DNA from: Pyropia yezoensis
Taxonomy: Eukaryota > Rhodophyta > Bangiophyceae > Bangiales > Bangiaceae
Direction: 5' to 3'
Assembly (NCBI GenBank): GCA_009829735.1
Contig: CM020620.1
Coordinates: 25,146,020 to 25,210,019 of the forward strand
Length of the DNA stretch: 64,000 nucleotides
How positions within the stretch are numbered: position 1 is the first letter of the stretch; every line of letters begins with the position of its first letter. The notes under the pieces were generated by a model. The model was not told the origin of the DNA, ran no database searches, and saw nothing but the letters and a program-made list of their open reading frames with translations. This document shows positions 30,941 to 40,414 of this stretch, piece by piece. A program made the translations under genes and the position numbers.

Positions 30941-33074
30941 AGAGCAGACCGCTGCCTTCGAAGAGCTCAAGAAGCGCCTGACCACAACTCCAGTACTGGC
31001 GTTACCCAAGCGGGAGGGCCAGTTCGTCCTGGAGACTGGTGCCTGTGGCGTCCAGGTGGGGTGTTCTCTACTCCAGCAGCAACCTGATGGGCACATCCTC
31101 CCGATAGGCTATTACAGTTGCGTCCGGACTCCAGCCGAGATGAATCATTCCACGACGGAGCGCGAATGCTTGGCGGTCGTCTGGGCTTGCTTCCTGTTAC
31201 GCCCATATCTTGAAGGACAAGAGTTCCTCATCCGCACGGATCACGCCAGCCTAAGGTGGCTGCTTTGCATGGACAGCAGCCAAGGGAGAGTCGCCCGGTG
31301 GCTCCTACGCCTTTCGGAGTTCAAGTACAAGGTGTGCACCAGAGCAGGGAGGGAGCACCACTGCGCCGACACTATGTCCCGGTTGGAGACTCCTGCAGCC
31401 GACACTGGCCCTATCCCGGAGGAAATACCTTGTTTTATCCTCACGAATGTCGGACGTGGCTGGCATGCTCCCCTATATGAGACACCTGAAGCTCACCAAC
31501 TGGCAACCATTCACCGGATGCTGGAGGCACAACTGACGGATCCTCAATGCTTGGAGCTTCGCCACCAAATGGACCTGAACCGGAATAGTCGCTTCTCCGA
31601 GTCTAGAGATGGACTCCTGATACGGGTGTCACCCTTTGATGGGGCAACACAAGTCTACGTACCCCGGAGTCTACGAGCTGACATCCTCCGTCTGGAGCAC
31701 TCGTCTCCCCAGGCAGGACATCCTGGCATCAATCGGATGTATGCCTCGATGCGACGACACTACTACAGGGAAACCATGGCCAGTGACGTCCATAAGCACC
31801 TTGAGGCTTGTGTCTCCTGTGTAAGGAACCGGTTGTCCCAGAGGAATAAGACTTCTAAGCTACGCCTATTTCCTGCGGCGGAGCCCTTTGCAAGCCTAAG
31901 CATGGACATCCTGGGGCCCCTACCTGAAACATCCAGTGGCAACATATGCCTGCTCATCATTTGTGACCGGTTCTCCAAGTTCACTCGAGCGATCCCGCTG
32001 AGGACCATTACGGCCCTGGATGTCACGTCAGTCTTCTGCGAGTACTGGATAGCTGCCTGCGGCCCTCCAGACTCCGTCTTAGCCGACAATGGCCCCCAGT
32101 TTGCATCCCTGTTCTTTCAAGGAGTCTGTGACTTGATGGGTATCAAGAACTTGTTCACCACGACGTATCACCCGCAAACGAACGGCCGGGTGGAACGATT
32201 CAACCGGACCCTGGTGGACAAGCTACGGCACTACGTGGAGGAGCATCAAGAAGACTGGGACGAGCCCCTGGCTGTCCTCACGCTAGCCTACAACGCCCGA
32301 GTTCACCGGAGAACGGGGGTCGCTCCACTCGACTTTGTCACCCCAAGGCGGCTGACCAACTTCTCCCTGGAAAGAATACCAGACGGTCTCCAGCCTGCAC
32401 TGAAGTCAGGTCCTAAGGCAAAGGATGAGTTCCTGGAACAACTGAAGCTCCTGCTCCCAAGAGTCAAGGAGTCAATCTCAAAGACCCAGGAGCGATACAA
32501 GCGGGACTATGACAAGGGTGTCCGGGAAAAGAACAAGGAACTGGGTGGTGGCGACTGGGTTTTTGTGGACAGTCATAGCAAGACTCGGGGGAAGCTGGAC
32601 TCCAATACGGATGGGCCCTATGAGATCCTGAATACGGTCGGCTGGACCTTCCTTCTGGACGTGGATGGCTCCCCGTACCGGGTGAGCAGCGACCATGTCA
32701 CCCGAGCTCCACCGTCAAGCAAACGGGATTTGACCCGGCGCAAGCGGGCCGCAGTACCCTGGTTATCCCAAGAAGAAGGCCGCGAATATGTCTACGTCAA
32801 GTTTGTCGACCACGCCTGGAGGGACGGGCGCTTGTACCTGCGAGTACGCTGGTTCGGTTTCAACCCTGCGGATGATACCTGGGAACCCTCAAACCGGTTA
32901 TCCATTGCGGACGTCTGCGCCTACACGCGACGGACCGGGATTGAGGGCACTTCGGTGGCCAGAGCCGGCAAGATCCTGGAATCGGACTCGGAGGATGACC
33001 AGGAGGAAGGAGCTGATCAAGACCCGCGGGACGAGCCGAGCTCACCCGCAACAGACGCGGAACAAGAAGATTGA
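30930..33074 (+). pseudogene. pol: RNase H, integrase and chromodomain of element B pol
   Basis: RNase H is recognised from LLQQQPDGHILPIGYYS, the Glu in ERECLAVVW and FLIRTDHASL. The first catalytic Asp is missing: VLETGACG has Gly (31038-31040) where the family has Asp (TDAS). The integrase has HHCC, then the core Asp at 31905, Asp at 32085 and Glu at 32193 (D,D-35-E). A chromodomain (VKFVDHAWRDGR, RVRWFGFNPADDTWE) is followed by an acidic tail. Confidence 0.88.
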
Positions 33075-33405
33075 GAAGAAGGGAACGGGTGTATCAAGGA
33101 AAACACGCAATGCAAGCATGGAACTATCAAGAAAAACAAGCACCCGCTCGAGCAACCCTTCTATCCGCCTCTTCCCTCCTCACTCCTCCCTAGACTCTCA
33201 TCCTCCCTGCCTCCAAGGATGACTCCCGGCGCGGACGCTGCGCCGCAGGAGCGTCCTCCAGTGCCGCCTCGGCGGCACGATGGGACCCAGGGGAAGGCGG
33301 GATGACGTAGTGCGGTGGACGAGGCGCTTCCACGTATGACGCCACCGGAACACTACCGGTAGTTGCCGGGCGCTCCCGCTCATCCAGAAATACCTGTCGG
33401 CGCCC
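33075..33405. other. Spacer between pol and the antisense ORF of element B
   Basis: 331 bp in which the two convergent genes end. Pyrimidine-rich around 33165-33215. No gene seen. Confidence 0.5.
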
Positions 33406-35337
33406 CTAGAAGCTAGTGAAAGTCTCCGACCACTGCTGGGCCAAGTCATGCCGCGTCAAGGTCGCCAGAAGTTCACCAACCACCGGGCTGTCCGACATCT
33501 GGCCGCTGTCCGCGCAAGCAAGCACCCGGTCGACCACGTCGTTCAAGACGCTGGCATGTGTGCCCAGAACCAAGGAAGACCCGACGCCTTCGACCTGCAC
33601 CGGAAGACGACCCAGCTGGTCCTCAATCATGCCGACGTCATACTGGTCGCTCGTCGGGCTACCTTGGTTCAGGTACCAGTCAGGCACCCGAAAGCGGGAA
33701 AGGCGCAGAGTCGGCGCCGGGATCTCGAACCGACTCGAGGTTGCCACCACCGGACGGTCAGCAATAGCCCCAGAAACCGAAGTCCCCAACTCAAGGGGGG
33801 GCACAGGGCCGCCGACAATTGAAGAAGGCGCTCGAGGAGGAACGGCCGGAGTAGTCCGCGACCGGACGGCCACGCCAAGACTCGCTGCAGACAAGCGCGG
33901 TGCCGGAGGACCTTGAAGTACCGGCACAGCCAGAGCGGGGCGCAACCGCGCCGGCGACGGTTCAGGCAAGGCCACCGGGGCGACAGGCGCAACTGGAGGA
34001 AGTGGGGCCACCGCAGACGCCCGACCGACCGCCGCGGCCCATCCCGACTCTTGCACCGGCGGCCCAGTTGGCAGGAGATCGAGGGCGACCGGAGCAGGAA
34101 GGCTGCCTAGCTGCGGCCACGCCGGCAGCGGCGTCGCCAGCTGCACCTTGGCCGGAGAAGACTGGTAGACCACCTGCACCCAACCTGAGCCATCCCGACG
34201 CGGACTGTTCTGGTCGGCGATCGCGTTCAAGAAGCTCCGGTCATGCACCGGGAGCTGACGCTGGAAGTCAATCATCGCCTGAAAGAGCTCCTTGTACTCC
34301 TCGTCCTGGCTGCACAGGAAGTCGACGGTCAACTTGTCGACGATCCAGACCATCAGGAGATCAGGGAGAAGCCAAAGCCGGTTAGACACCAAAACCTCAT
34401 GGAGCCAGTGGTTGGCCGCCGAGACCGTCATCACGGAAGTGTACATCATGTACGGGATGGAATGGAAGAAGCCCTTGATCGACGCCTGGGTCAAGGCGTC
34501 CAGAAAGTACCAGGTGAAGGGGATGCTGGATGGAGCAAACCCGGCCGGGATCTCGACCTCCTGCTGCTGCGGGATGACCTTGGGGAAGTACGCCGCCCGG
34601 TTGGCCTTGTCCAGCTTCCAGAACTCTTGATGGTTGCAGCTCACGATGAAGTCACGCTGGCGCCCGCGCCGCTCGCCTTTCTCCCGCGCCGGCGACAACA
34701 CGGAGTACTTCCGCGTCAAGAAAGGTGGCTCCAGAGCGACCATGCTCGGACGGGGATCACAGTTCAGGCTCCCCGACCCCTTGAGCGCCTCGTCCCAGAC
34801 CTTGAGTGCCCGATGGACGTACCCTTCCTCCTCTGGCCACCGGAGAACGGACGCAGACGCGCGACTCTCGGTCAAGGGCAGATCCAGCACCAGCGCGAAG
34901 GGGAGATGTTTCAGGCGAGCAACCCAAGAGGAACCCGAAAAGCTCCGGGAGCGGTCTTGAGCCAGGCGCATCTGGTCCGCCGCATGGAGACGAGTCTTGT
35001 ACATCTCCGTCAAGACTCCGCGCTGGAGTTCCTTGCGCCAGATGACCAGGCACTCCTGCTGGCACTGGGCCGCGCTGGCGTTGCCGACCACCGTAGAGTA
35101 GCGCCGGCCCGCCAGAGGATCCTGCCCAAGAAGCATCTCCGGGAGACCCGCCGGGGGGGTCTCGACCGGGCGCGACGCTGAAGCCGAGGAAACTCCATCC
35201 GCCTCCGCCGTGGCGACCGACGCCGGCACCGACACCCGAGGAACCGGAGGCAGGAGAGGGGCACGGCCGCCCGAGCTCTCCTCTGCAACACTCGTCGCCG
35301 GAACCGCGGGCTCAACTTGGATCTCGGAACTGGACAT
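33406..35337 (-). CDS. Antisense accessory ORF of element B
   Basis: 643 residues from ATG at 35337 (MSSSEIQVEPAVPATS). The frame is open another 109 codons upstream, but that part reads like LTR-adjacent DNA. Layout mirrors the element A antisense protein: acidic Ser/Ala/Pro N-terminus; core with RDFIVSCNHQEF, AAYFPKVIPQQQEVEIPAGF, VSAANHWLHEVLVSNRLWL, and an Asp/Glu-rich helix; a Pro-rich linker; and a C-terminal helical domain. Spacing of YfPK, VE-I/V-P-x-GF and the W-L-x-EV segment agrees with A. Unlike A, it lacks the Arg/Ser tail. Function unknown. Confidence 0.75.
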   Translation of the reverse strand: MSSSEIQVEPAVPATSVAEESSGGRAPLLPPVPRVSVPASVATAEADGVSSASASRPVETPPAGLPEMLLGQDPLAGRRYSTVVGNASAAQCQQECLVIWRKELQRGVLTEMYKTRLHAADQMRLAQDRSRSFSGSSWVARLKHLPFALVLDLPLTESRASASVLRWPEEEGYVHRALKVWDEALKGSGSLNCDPRPSMVALEPPFLTRKYSVLSPAREKGERRGRQRDFIVSCNHQEFWKLDKANRAAYFPKVIPQQQEVEIPAGFAPSSIPFTWYFLDALTQASIKGFFHSIPYMMYTSVMTVSAANHWLHEVLVSNRLWLLPDLLMVWIVDKLTVDFLCSQDEEYKELFQAMIDFQRQLPVHDRSFLNAIADQNSPRRDGSGWVQVVYQSSPAKVQLATPLPAWPQLGSLPAPVALDLLPTGPPVQESGWAAAVGRASAVAPLPPVAPVAPVALPEPSPARLRPALAVPVLQGPPAPRLSAASLGVAVRSRTTPAVPPRAPSSIVGGPVPPLELGTSVSGAIADRPVVATSSRFEIPAPTLRLSRFRVPDWYLNQGSPTSDQYDVGMIEDQLGRLPVQVEGVGSSLVLGTHASVLNDVVDRVLACADSGQMSDSPVVGELLATLTRHDLAQQWSETFTSF

Positions 35338-36089
35338 GATGTCCAGAATCCGGGGGAACGGGAGGGTCAAGGTGAAGGAGGAGGGGGGGGGGCAGGATTG
35401 GGGCAGGTGATCGTACTCGGGGTGAAGACGCTCGACCTCGGCACCGGTGTGGACGTGCTCGAGGCTGTGCACGGTGGCACCTGGTTCGGCCCGAGGACGT
35501 GCCGGACTGAGGAGAGAGCTATGTAGCATCCATGGCCCCGACTTGGCGCCAACCCGGGACTGCAACCAGAGGGCACCAGGTGCCAGAACACGCCCGCCGT
35601 GTGGTGATGGTTGGCGGCCGTGGCCCGTGCCCGGCACTGGGATGCGGTGGAGTACGCTACCCACACGTGAGAGAGGGATTTCTAATAGGTTTTTGCATAC
35701 TTGTGAGGGACTTGACTTGAGAGAATTTGGGTGTGAGATTAGAGAGTGGGAATAAAATTAGTAGTGATAGTGGCCCCCGACCTGACGAGGTTAGACTCGG
35801 GTCGGGGCCACTCGGGGGTATGGGGGGGCTACCTGGCCAACGTGCCGAGGCTCCCCCCGATGCACGTTAAGAGGGACAGCCAGGCGCCCTTGGCCCGCGC
35901 CCTCAGGAAAAAGACAACTGCGCGTTTGCTTTCCTCTTCCCCGTGTGCACTACCGTGCGTATCTGTTTGCTCTGCGAGCAGGCACGTGAGGCAACAGGCA
36001 TACCACTCTCGTAGTTCCCCTTTCTGTGTTACCTGTCCCTTTCCTCCGAGGGATATTGACACGTGTCTGAGAGGATCGAGTTTTATACC
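35338..36089 (+). repeat. Probable 3' LTR/untranslated end of element B
   Basis: A purine stretch GACTGAGGAGAGAG (about 35504-35517) resembles the element A polypurine tract and is soon followed by TGTAGC. AATAAA lies at 35751-35756 and a strong stem-loop at 35770-35811. A 5' partner is not in the window, so the LTR status is inference. Confidence 0.45.
35770..35811 (+). terminator. Stem-loop after AATAAA in the element B 3' end
   Basis: GTGGCCCCCGACC (35770-35782) pairs with GGTCGGGGCCAC (35800-35811), with one bulged C and a 17-nt loop, 14 bases past AATAAA. It could be part of the R region or a 3'-end processing structure. Confidence 0.4.
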
Positions 36090-36440
36090 ACACAATCCCC
36101 CCACAACGACACAAGAAGATGGTGTGTGGGCCAACAGATTCTTGGTCGGGACGGGGAAGCGAGGCCAAGCCCCTTTGTCCCTTCCCTTATCCCTCCAGGC
36201 TCCTCTCCGAATCTCGCCACTCAGAATCTCCTACCCCAGCACCTGCCCACCGGGCCACACGAAAATTCAAGACGATAAAATGCGGAAAACCTTCAAATCC
36301 ATGTTGGATTACTGTCAAGCAAAGTATCCCCGACTTAAAAAATTCGAGATCAAATGCAAAGGGAGAAACGGGTCAGACCAGCTGTCTCCCGATCCCGTTT
36401 GGCGCGTCCTGTCCCCTGCGTTGGGCCCTGTGTTGCCACA
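36090..36440 (-). repeat. LTR fragment related to the A/1 family, inverted
   Basis: On the plus strand it reads in the same direction as 3700-4073 (the antisense of the LTR), including GGCCACACGAAAATTCAAGA and ending TTGCCACA at 36440. More diverged than the A/1 pair, and the first 100 or so bases of the LTR are missing. Confidence 0.7.
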
Positions 36441-36489
36441 TCACCGACTTGAACGCCACCTCGTCAGGGAGCGTCCACAGGCGCATGCA

Positions 36490-36872
36490 TTTGATTTCGG
36501 ATGTCCCAAAGGCAATGATACTTTACTTGATAGTAAATCCAACGAGGATTTGAAGGTTTTCTGACTTTTATCGTCTTGGATTTTCGTGTGGCCCGGTGGG
36601 CAGGTGCTGGGGTAGGAGATTCTGAGTGGCGAGATTCGGAGAGGACCCTGGAGGGTTCAGGGGAGGGACAGCGTGGCTGGGCCTCACTTCTCCGTCCCGA
36701 CCAAGAAATTGTTGGCCCACACACCTTCATATTGTTTCGCGGTGAGGGGTTTGCCCCACAACAGGGATAGCTTGTGTGCGACTTGCACTTCTTCCGGTTC
36801 CCCCGACACGGGAGACAGCCTTTGTGCATTGCCCCAATTTGGGTGCTGTGTGCGCGAGTGGTTTTTGCCACA
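36490..36872 (+). repeat. LTR fragment related to the A/1 family, sense
   Basis: Matches the element A LTR from its TTTGG/AGTAAATCCAAC part through GTGTGGCCCGGTGGGCAGG to GTTTTTGCCACA at 36872. It forms an inverted repeat with 36090-36345. No internal region of an element follows. Confidence 0.75.
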
Positions 36873-38214
36873 CATTCGTCGGACGATATACAGTTGGAAA
36901 TGGCGGCGACTATAAGACGCGAAAAGGCGCGAAGCGCCCCGACTCGCTCTGGATTTTGAGGCGCGCGTTGGGGGCGAAAAAATTTAGCCATATGGCCAGC
37001 TGGATGATTCCCAGAAGTCGAAAGGGTCCCTGGCGGACCAGAACCAAGCACAAGCCGCAAGCCACCAAAACTAATTATATGGCCAGCTCATTAGGGGGAC
37101 TACCGTGTTACGTTCAAAAAATTATTTGGTGGGGGGCTACAAGGGTGCTTTCAGGGCGCGATGACGGATCTCGCAGCGCTAACAAGCCGCGGTTCAGCGC
37201 CGCCGCCCGGCGCCCTTTCAAAAAGAGGGGCGCGATGCGCAGCCCTGCCCTCCTGCACCCATCCTGCCCGCTGTCTCCAACGTGGCACGAATCTGGGAGA
37301 ACACACTGGTAGAAGTGCTCCATATGTGGCGCCTTACGATAGAAGCCTCATCTTTTTTGAGCCCCATGGAGCCGAGGTAGCGGGCTTCCAAGAATGTGCA
37401 TTGTAAAGTCCCCCCGACTGCACTGTCAGCAGCAACGCCGATCGACATGACACTGCTCTGCTGGAAAACGGCCACAACGGCTAGGGCCCGGACGCCACAC
37501 CGTCGCCTTCACGCGCAGCTGAGGGAGCACCGACGGCAACCGACAAGCGCTCGCTTCTCCCACCGGCTCTTGCGTACGGGTCGACATGCGCTACGTTTGT
37601 TCATGCGAGGCGGTCCCAGCAGGTGCGTTGGTCTGGGCAGCTCTCAACGACTGAGCCAAGTGTCTGGCCCACGTGGTCCTTCTTGCGTTCTGTTCTTTGG
37701 CTACCAGTGTGGCGTCACCAGCTTGCCTATCTTTCGGTGTCCCGCGTCTCACCGCCCCGATGCACTGATACCCACCGGCTGTGCTACCGGTGTCCCCATC
37801 ACGCCCACACGAACAGCGCACTGGTCATGCATCTCTCCACGTCTTTTTGCGCTGCTCTCTACGTACTCATCGATCCCCACCGAGTTCTAGCCCGGTCTTC
37901 ACGGCCGATCAGTGCAGTCGCACCAGGGGGCACCGCGCCAGTCCCGGTAGCTGTGAGGGTCCGATTGACAACACCCGTGCGGTGGAATGGACCGCGCTGA
38001 TAGGAACTGCAGAGCAGCCTGGTACCGCTGTTGACTGTGCACTTGGCTCGTTAGCGTGTACGTGCTGGCACTTTAAGTCGCATGCGCAGCCTAGTGTGGC
38101 TCGCTGTCGGGTGGGCGACGGCATCATTCACTGTTCAGCTGCAGTGAAGGTGGTCGGGGAGGGGACGGTAGTGTGGTGGAGGGGGCAACGCGGACGGATT
38201 TTGAAGAGGAGGCG
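36873..38214. other. No gene supported; left flank of the split transposase
   Basis: A/T-richer DNA with two copies of a CATATGGCCAGCT-like word (36989 and about 37077). The word TTTGGTGGGGGGCTAC at 37125-37140 is loosely echoed in inverted form at 42679-42693. ORFs here are short with no recognised domain. Confidence 0.4.
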
Positions 38215-39957
38215 ATGGAAGGTCTGCAGCAATGGATGAAGGAGAACCGCTTTTCCGACTACTTCTCGGCCTTTGTGGACAAGCTGGGCGTTGAGTGCGT
38301 GGATGATCTGCAGCTTGTGATGGCTGCGGACCTGCCAATCGTCGGCCTCAAGCCCGTTCAAGCCCGGCGCTTCACCAGCCTACTTTCTGCGCGCGGCAGC
38401 GTGCCAGTTGCGGCCGCGCCGTCGTCATCACCTCAGCCAGCTGAGCCCCCTACCACCAACACGGCGGTTGCGTCGCAGTCAACCGACTCCACGTGGCTGT
38501 CCGCCGATGAGCGGCGCAACAGTCGTGAGGCGGCTATCGGCGGTGACGGGCGCAGTGACAGCCCAAGCGACTTTGAAGTCGACAGCGATGGGGACTACGA
38601 TGGGAACCCGGGGGCACGCGTCACGCCGCCGACTAAGCGGCGGAAAATCAACCGGTTGTCCAAGAAGCAGCGCGTTGGCGCCCTCCGCAGCGACATGGAG
38701 AGGACTGCGCGCGTCCGTTTGCATGAATCGTATGGCAACGGGCGGCAGAAGAACACAAGCGAGGCGGCGTCGCATCGTGGCACCGGCCACGCCGCACGGG
38801 CCGACGACAACGACTGTCCGTGCTCGTCTGTGTTTTTGACGCTAGCTCTGCAGTTTCTAGTGGCTAAGAGGACGGCCCGGGAGCTGCAGCGCACGACGTC
38901 TACTGACAGTGATCGAGTTCAAAAAGCCCAGTCACAGTACAACTACGCTCGGCTTGGACGTGTGGCGATCGACGTACTGTTTGACGGACGTGGGAACTGG
39001 TTGGTGCACGAGGCTTGCGCACGCCGGCACCTGAACGTGTCCAACTCCTGGTTGGCCCGCTGCCATAGCCGCGCTATCGAGGCTGCGCACGTGCCCATCG
39101 TCAAGATGACCAAGAGTGCCACTGCTAGCAGCCCCAACGTCGACGCTCTCGTCGCGCGCATCCGCCGTCCTGACGACTGCCTCCTCTCTGCGCAACAGTT
39201 CTTCAAGTCCAGCGCGCTCAACACGGTCTTTGACGTCACTGCCAGCGTGGAGCACGGCCTATGCGGCGCGCCTTCAAACAGGACAAAGGTGGCGGAGCGC
39301 AACCTGTTTGTTGAGTTCGTACGTGCCCACCGCTCGCCCACCGGGAGGACGGCGGACAAAAACGGGCGATTCCATGGCGCTGCTTTCTATCTTGACTCCA
39401 AGTGGGCTGTGCTGCGCAACATCAAGTCGGACGACACCCGCGTGTCATTTTCTTCCTCTTTCAATGCGGCCTTGGCAGCTTCGGGACGGCAGCCCGTGCA
39501 CACCGACATCCCTTTGCGTTGGCTGCGGTCCCTCTTTGGAAGCACTACCCGTATCGGCGGCCGGTTGGCACCGTCGGACCAGCACACGACTCTGTACCCG
39601 CACAAGACGGATGCACGCTCAACCTGTGAGTTTCTCCACGCCGACTTGCGTGCTGCTAAGCAGTCGCTCAAACGCCACAACCAGCAGAGCGACCAGGCTT
39701 CTATGCAGCGCCAGGATGCCATCCGGGAGGTTAAGACGGCCATCGAACACATGGAAGAGGCTTTGATGGGGCACAAGAACGAAGCAAGCGTGGCTATGGA
39801 CTTCCACAAGCAGACTGTTGCGGGTGCTGCCGAGCGATACGAGGTCCTGGTCAACATGTTCGACCGCGTCACGTGTGTGACTCCTAGGGAGGGCGATCAG
39901 ACTGACGGTGTGATGGACGTCACTAACGACTTCATCAGTCGTGCTTCGAAAGACTGA
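38215..39957 (+). CDS. SAM-domain, DUF7869-type transposase, N-terminal half
   Basis: 580 residues from ATG 38215, preferred over a GTG at 38173. Residues 3-60 (LQQWMKENRFSDYFSAF ... ADLPIVGLKPVQARRF) form a SAM-like domain. After a Ser/Asp linker come hallmarks of the family: CPCSSVF, ACARRHLNVSNSWL (the C-x-F-L-x-I-s-x-L helix), HRSPTGRTADKNGRFHG, YPHKTDARSTCEFL (the usual PxTDxCxxC) and a long charged coiled coil (HKNEASVAMDFHKQ). The frame ends in TGA (39955-39957), but the family match carries on in the same frame at once. SAM domains mediate protein-protein contacts. Confidence 0.7.
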   Translation: MEGLQQWMKENRFSDYFSAFVDKLGVECVDDLQLVMAADLPIVGLKPVQARRFTSLLSARGSVPVAAAPSSSPQPAEPPTTNTAVASQSTDSTWLSADERRNSREAAIGGDGRSDSPSDFEVDSDGDYDGNPGARVTPPTKRRKINRLSKKQRVGALRSDMERTARVRLHESYGNGRQKNTSEAASHRGTGHAARADDNDCPCSSVFLTLALQFLVAKRTARELQRTTSTDSDRVQKAQSQYNYARLGRVAIDVLFDGRGNWLVHEACARRHLNVSNSWLARCHSRAIEAAHVPIVKMTKSATASSPNVDALVARIRRPDDCLLSAQQFFKSSALNTVFDVTASVEHGLCGAPSNRTKVAERNLFVEFVRAHRSPTGRTADKNGRFHGAAFYLDSKWAVLRNIKSDDTRVSFSSSFNAALAASGRQPVHTDIPLRWLRSLFGSTTRIGGRLAPSDQHTTLYPHKTDARSTCEFLHADLRAAKQSLKRHNQQSDQASMQRQDAIREVKTAIEHMEEALMGHKNEASVAMDFHKQTVAGAAERYEVLVNMFDRVTCVTPREGDQTDGVMDVTNDFISRASKD

Positions 39958-39963
39958 TTTGAG

Positions 39964-40290
39964 ATGCCATCTGACTACCAGCAAGACAAGTCTGTTCCGG
40001 CGTGGATCCTGTCGCCGCAGCCGGGTCCGACGTACTTCATGTCGGGGGTGACGCACTACGTCCACATCTTTTGCGTTGAAAGCTGTGGAGAGACTACCGG
40101 TCCCTCGCGCTTCTCGCGCAACGTCGTTTACTCCCGCAGTGAGCGCGTGGGGGGGGCGAAGTCGTCAGACGATACGTTGTCAACACTGAGCGACATGCTT
40201 CTTGGCGGGGAGTGCATTGGTGTCGGCGACCCCCCTGTGTACCGGTCTGGCTTTGGTCCTGACGGTGCGCTGGGCCCCTTTGAGAAGTAG
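39964..40290 (+). pseudogene. In-frame continuation of the transposase after a TGA
   Basis: Same frame as the preceding ORF, three codons after its stop. It contains PSDYQQDKSVPAW, QPGPTYFMSGVTHY and VGGAKSSDDTLSTL. These match the segment of DUF7869-type transposases that precedes the DxCxGxNK motif (DxAQQVxxP, QPGPxYF, KGANxxxSxL). It stops at TAG 40288-40290 just where the catalytic motif would follow. The catalytic part is on the other strand. Confidence 0.65.
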
Positions 40291-40414
40291 ACACTGTGTT
40301 GGTGTGCGCGCGTGCTAGAATCCATCAGACAAGAAATCTGTTGCGGACCATAGAACCGCTAAGAACGTCTCCTCCCTCCAACACACTAACAACGACGCAG
40401 AGTAAAACAAAACG

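Larger units (their letters stand above)
27745..36090 (+). mobile_element. Ty3/gypsy chromovirus, element B (5' end displaced by element A)
   Basis: Different family from A but the same gene order: gag, protease, RT, RNase H, integrase, chromodomain, antisense ORF, then an LTR-like 3' end. The left edge is the junction with the LTR of A. The right edge is uncertain: an AATAAA (35751), a stem-loop (35770-35811) and unrelated LTR debris from about 36090 bracket it. Confidence 0.85.

Noticed and set aside
35546..35563. TGGCGCCAACCCGGGACT, resembles a retroviral primer-binding site
   Set aside because: Lies near the 3' end of element B, not just inside a 5' LTR; no gag follows it. Chance or part of the LTR.
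33406..35664. Antisense ORF as a chance opposite-strand frame
   Set aside because: Rejected as explanation because a protein of similar length and motif order occurs at the same place in the unrelated element A.
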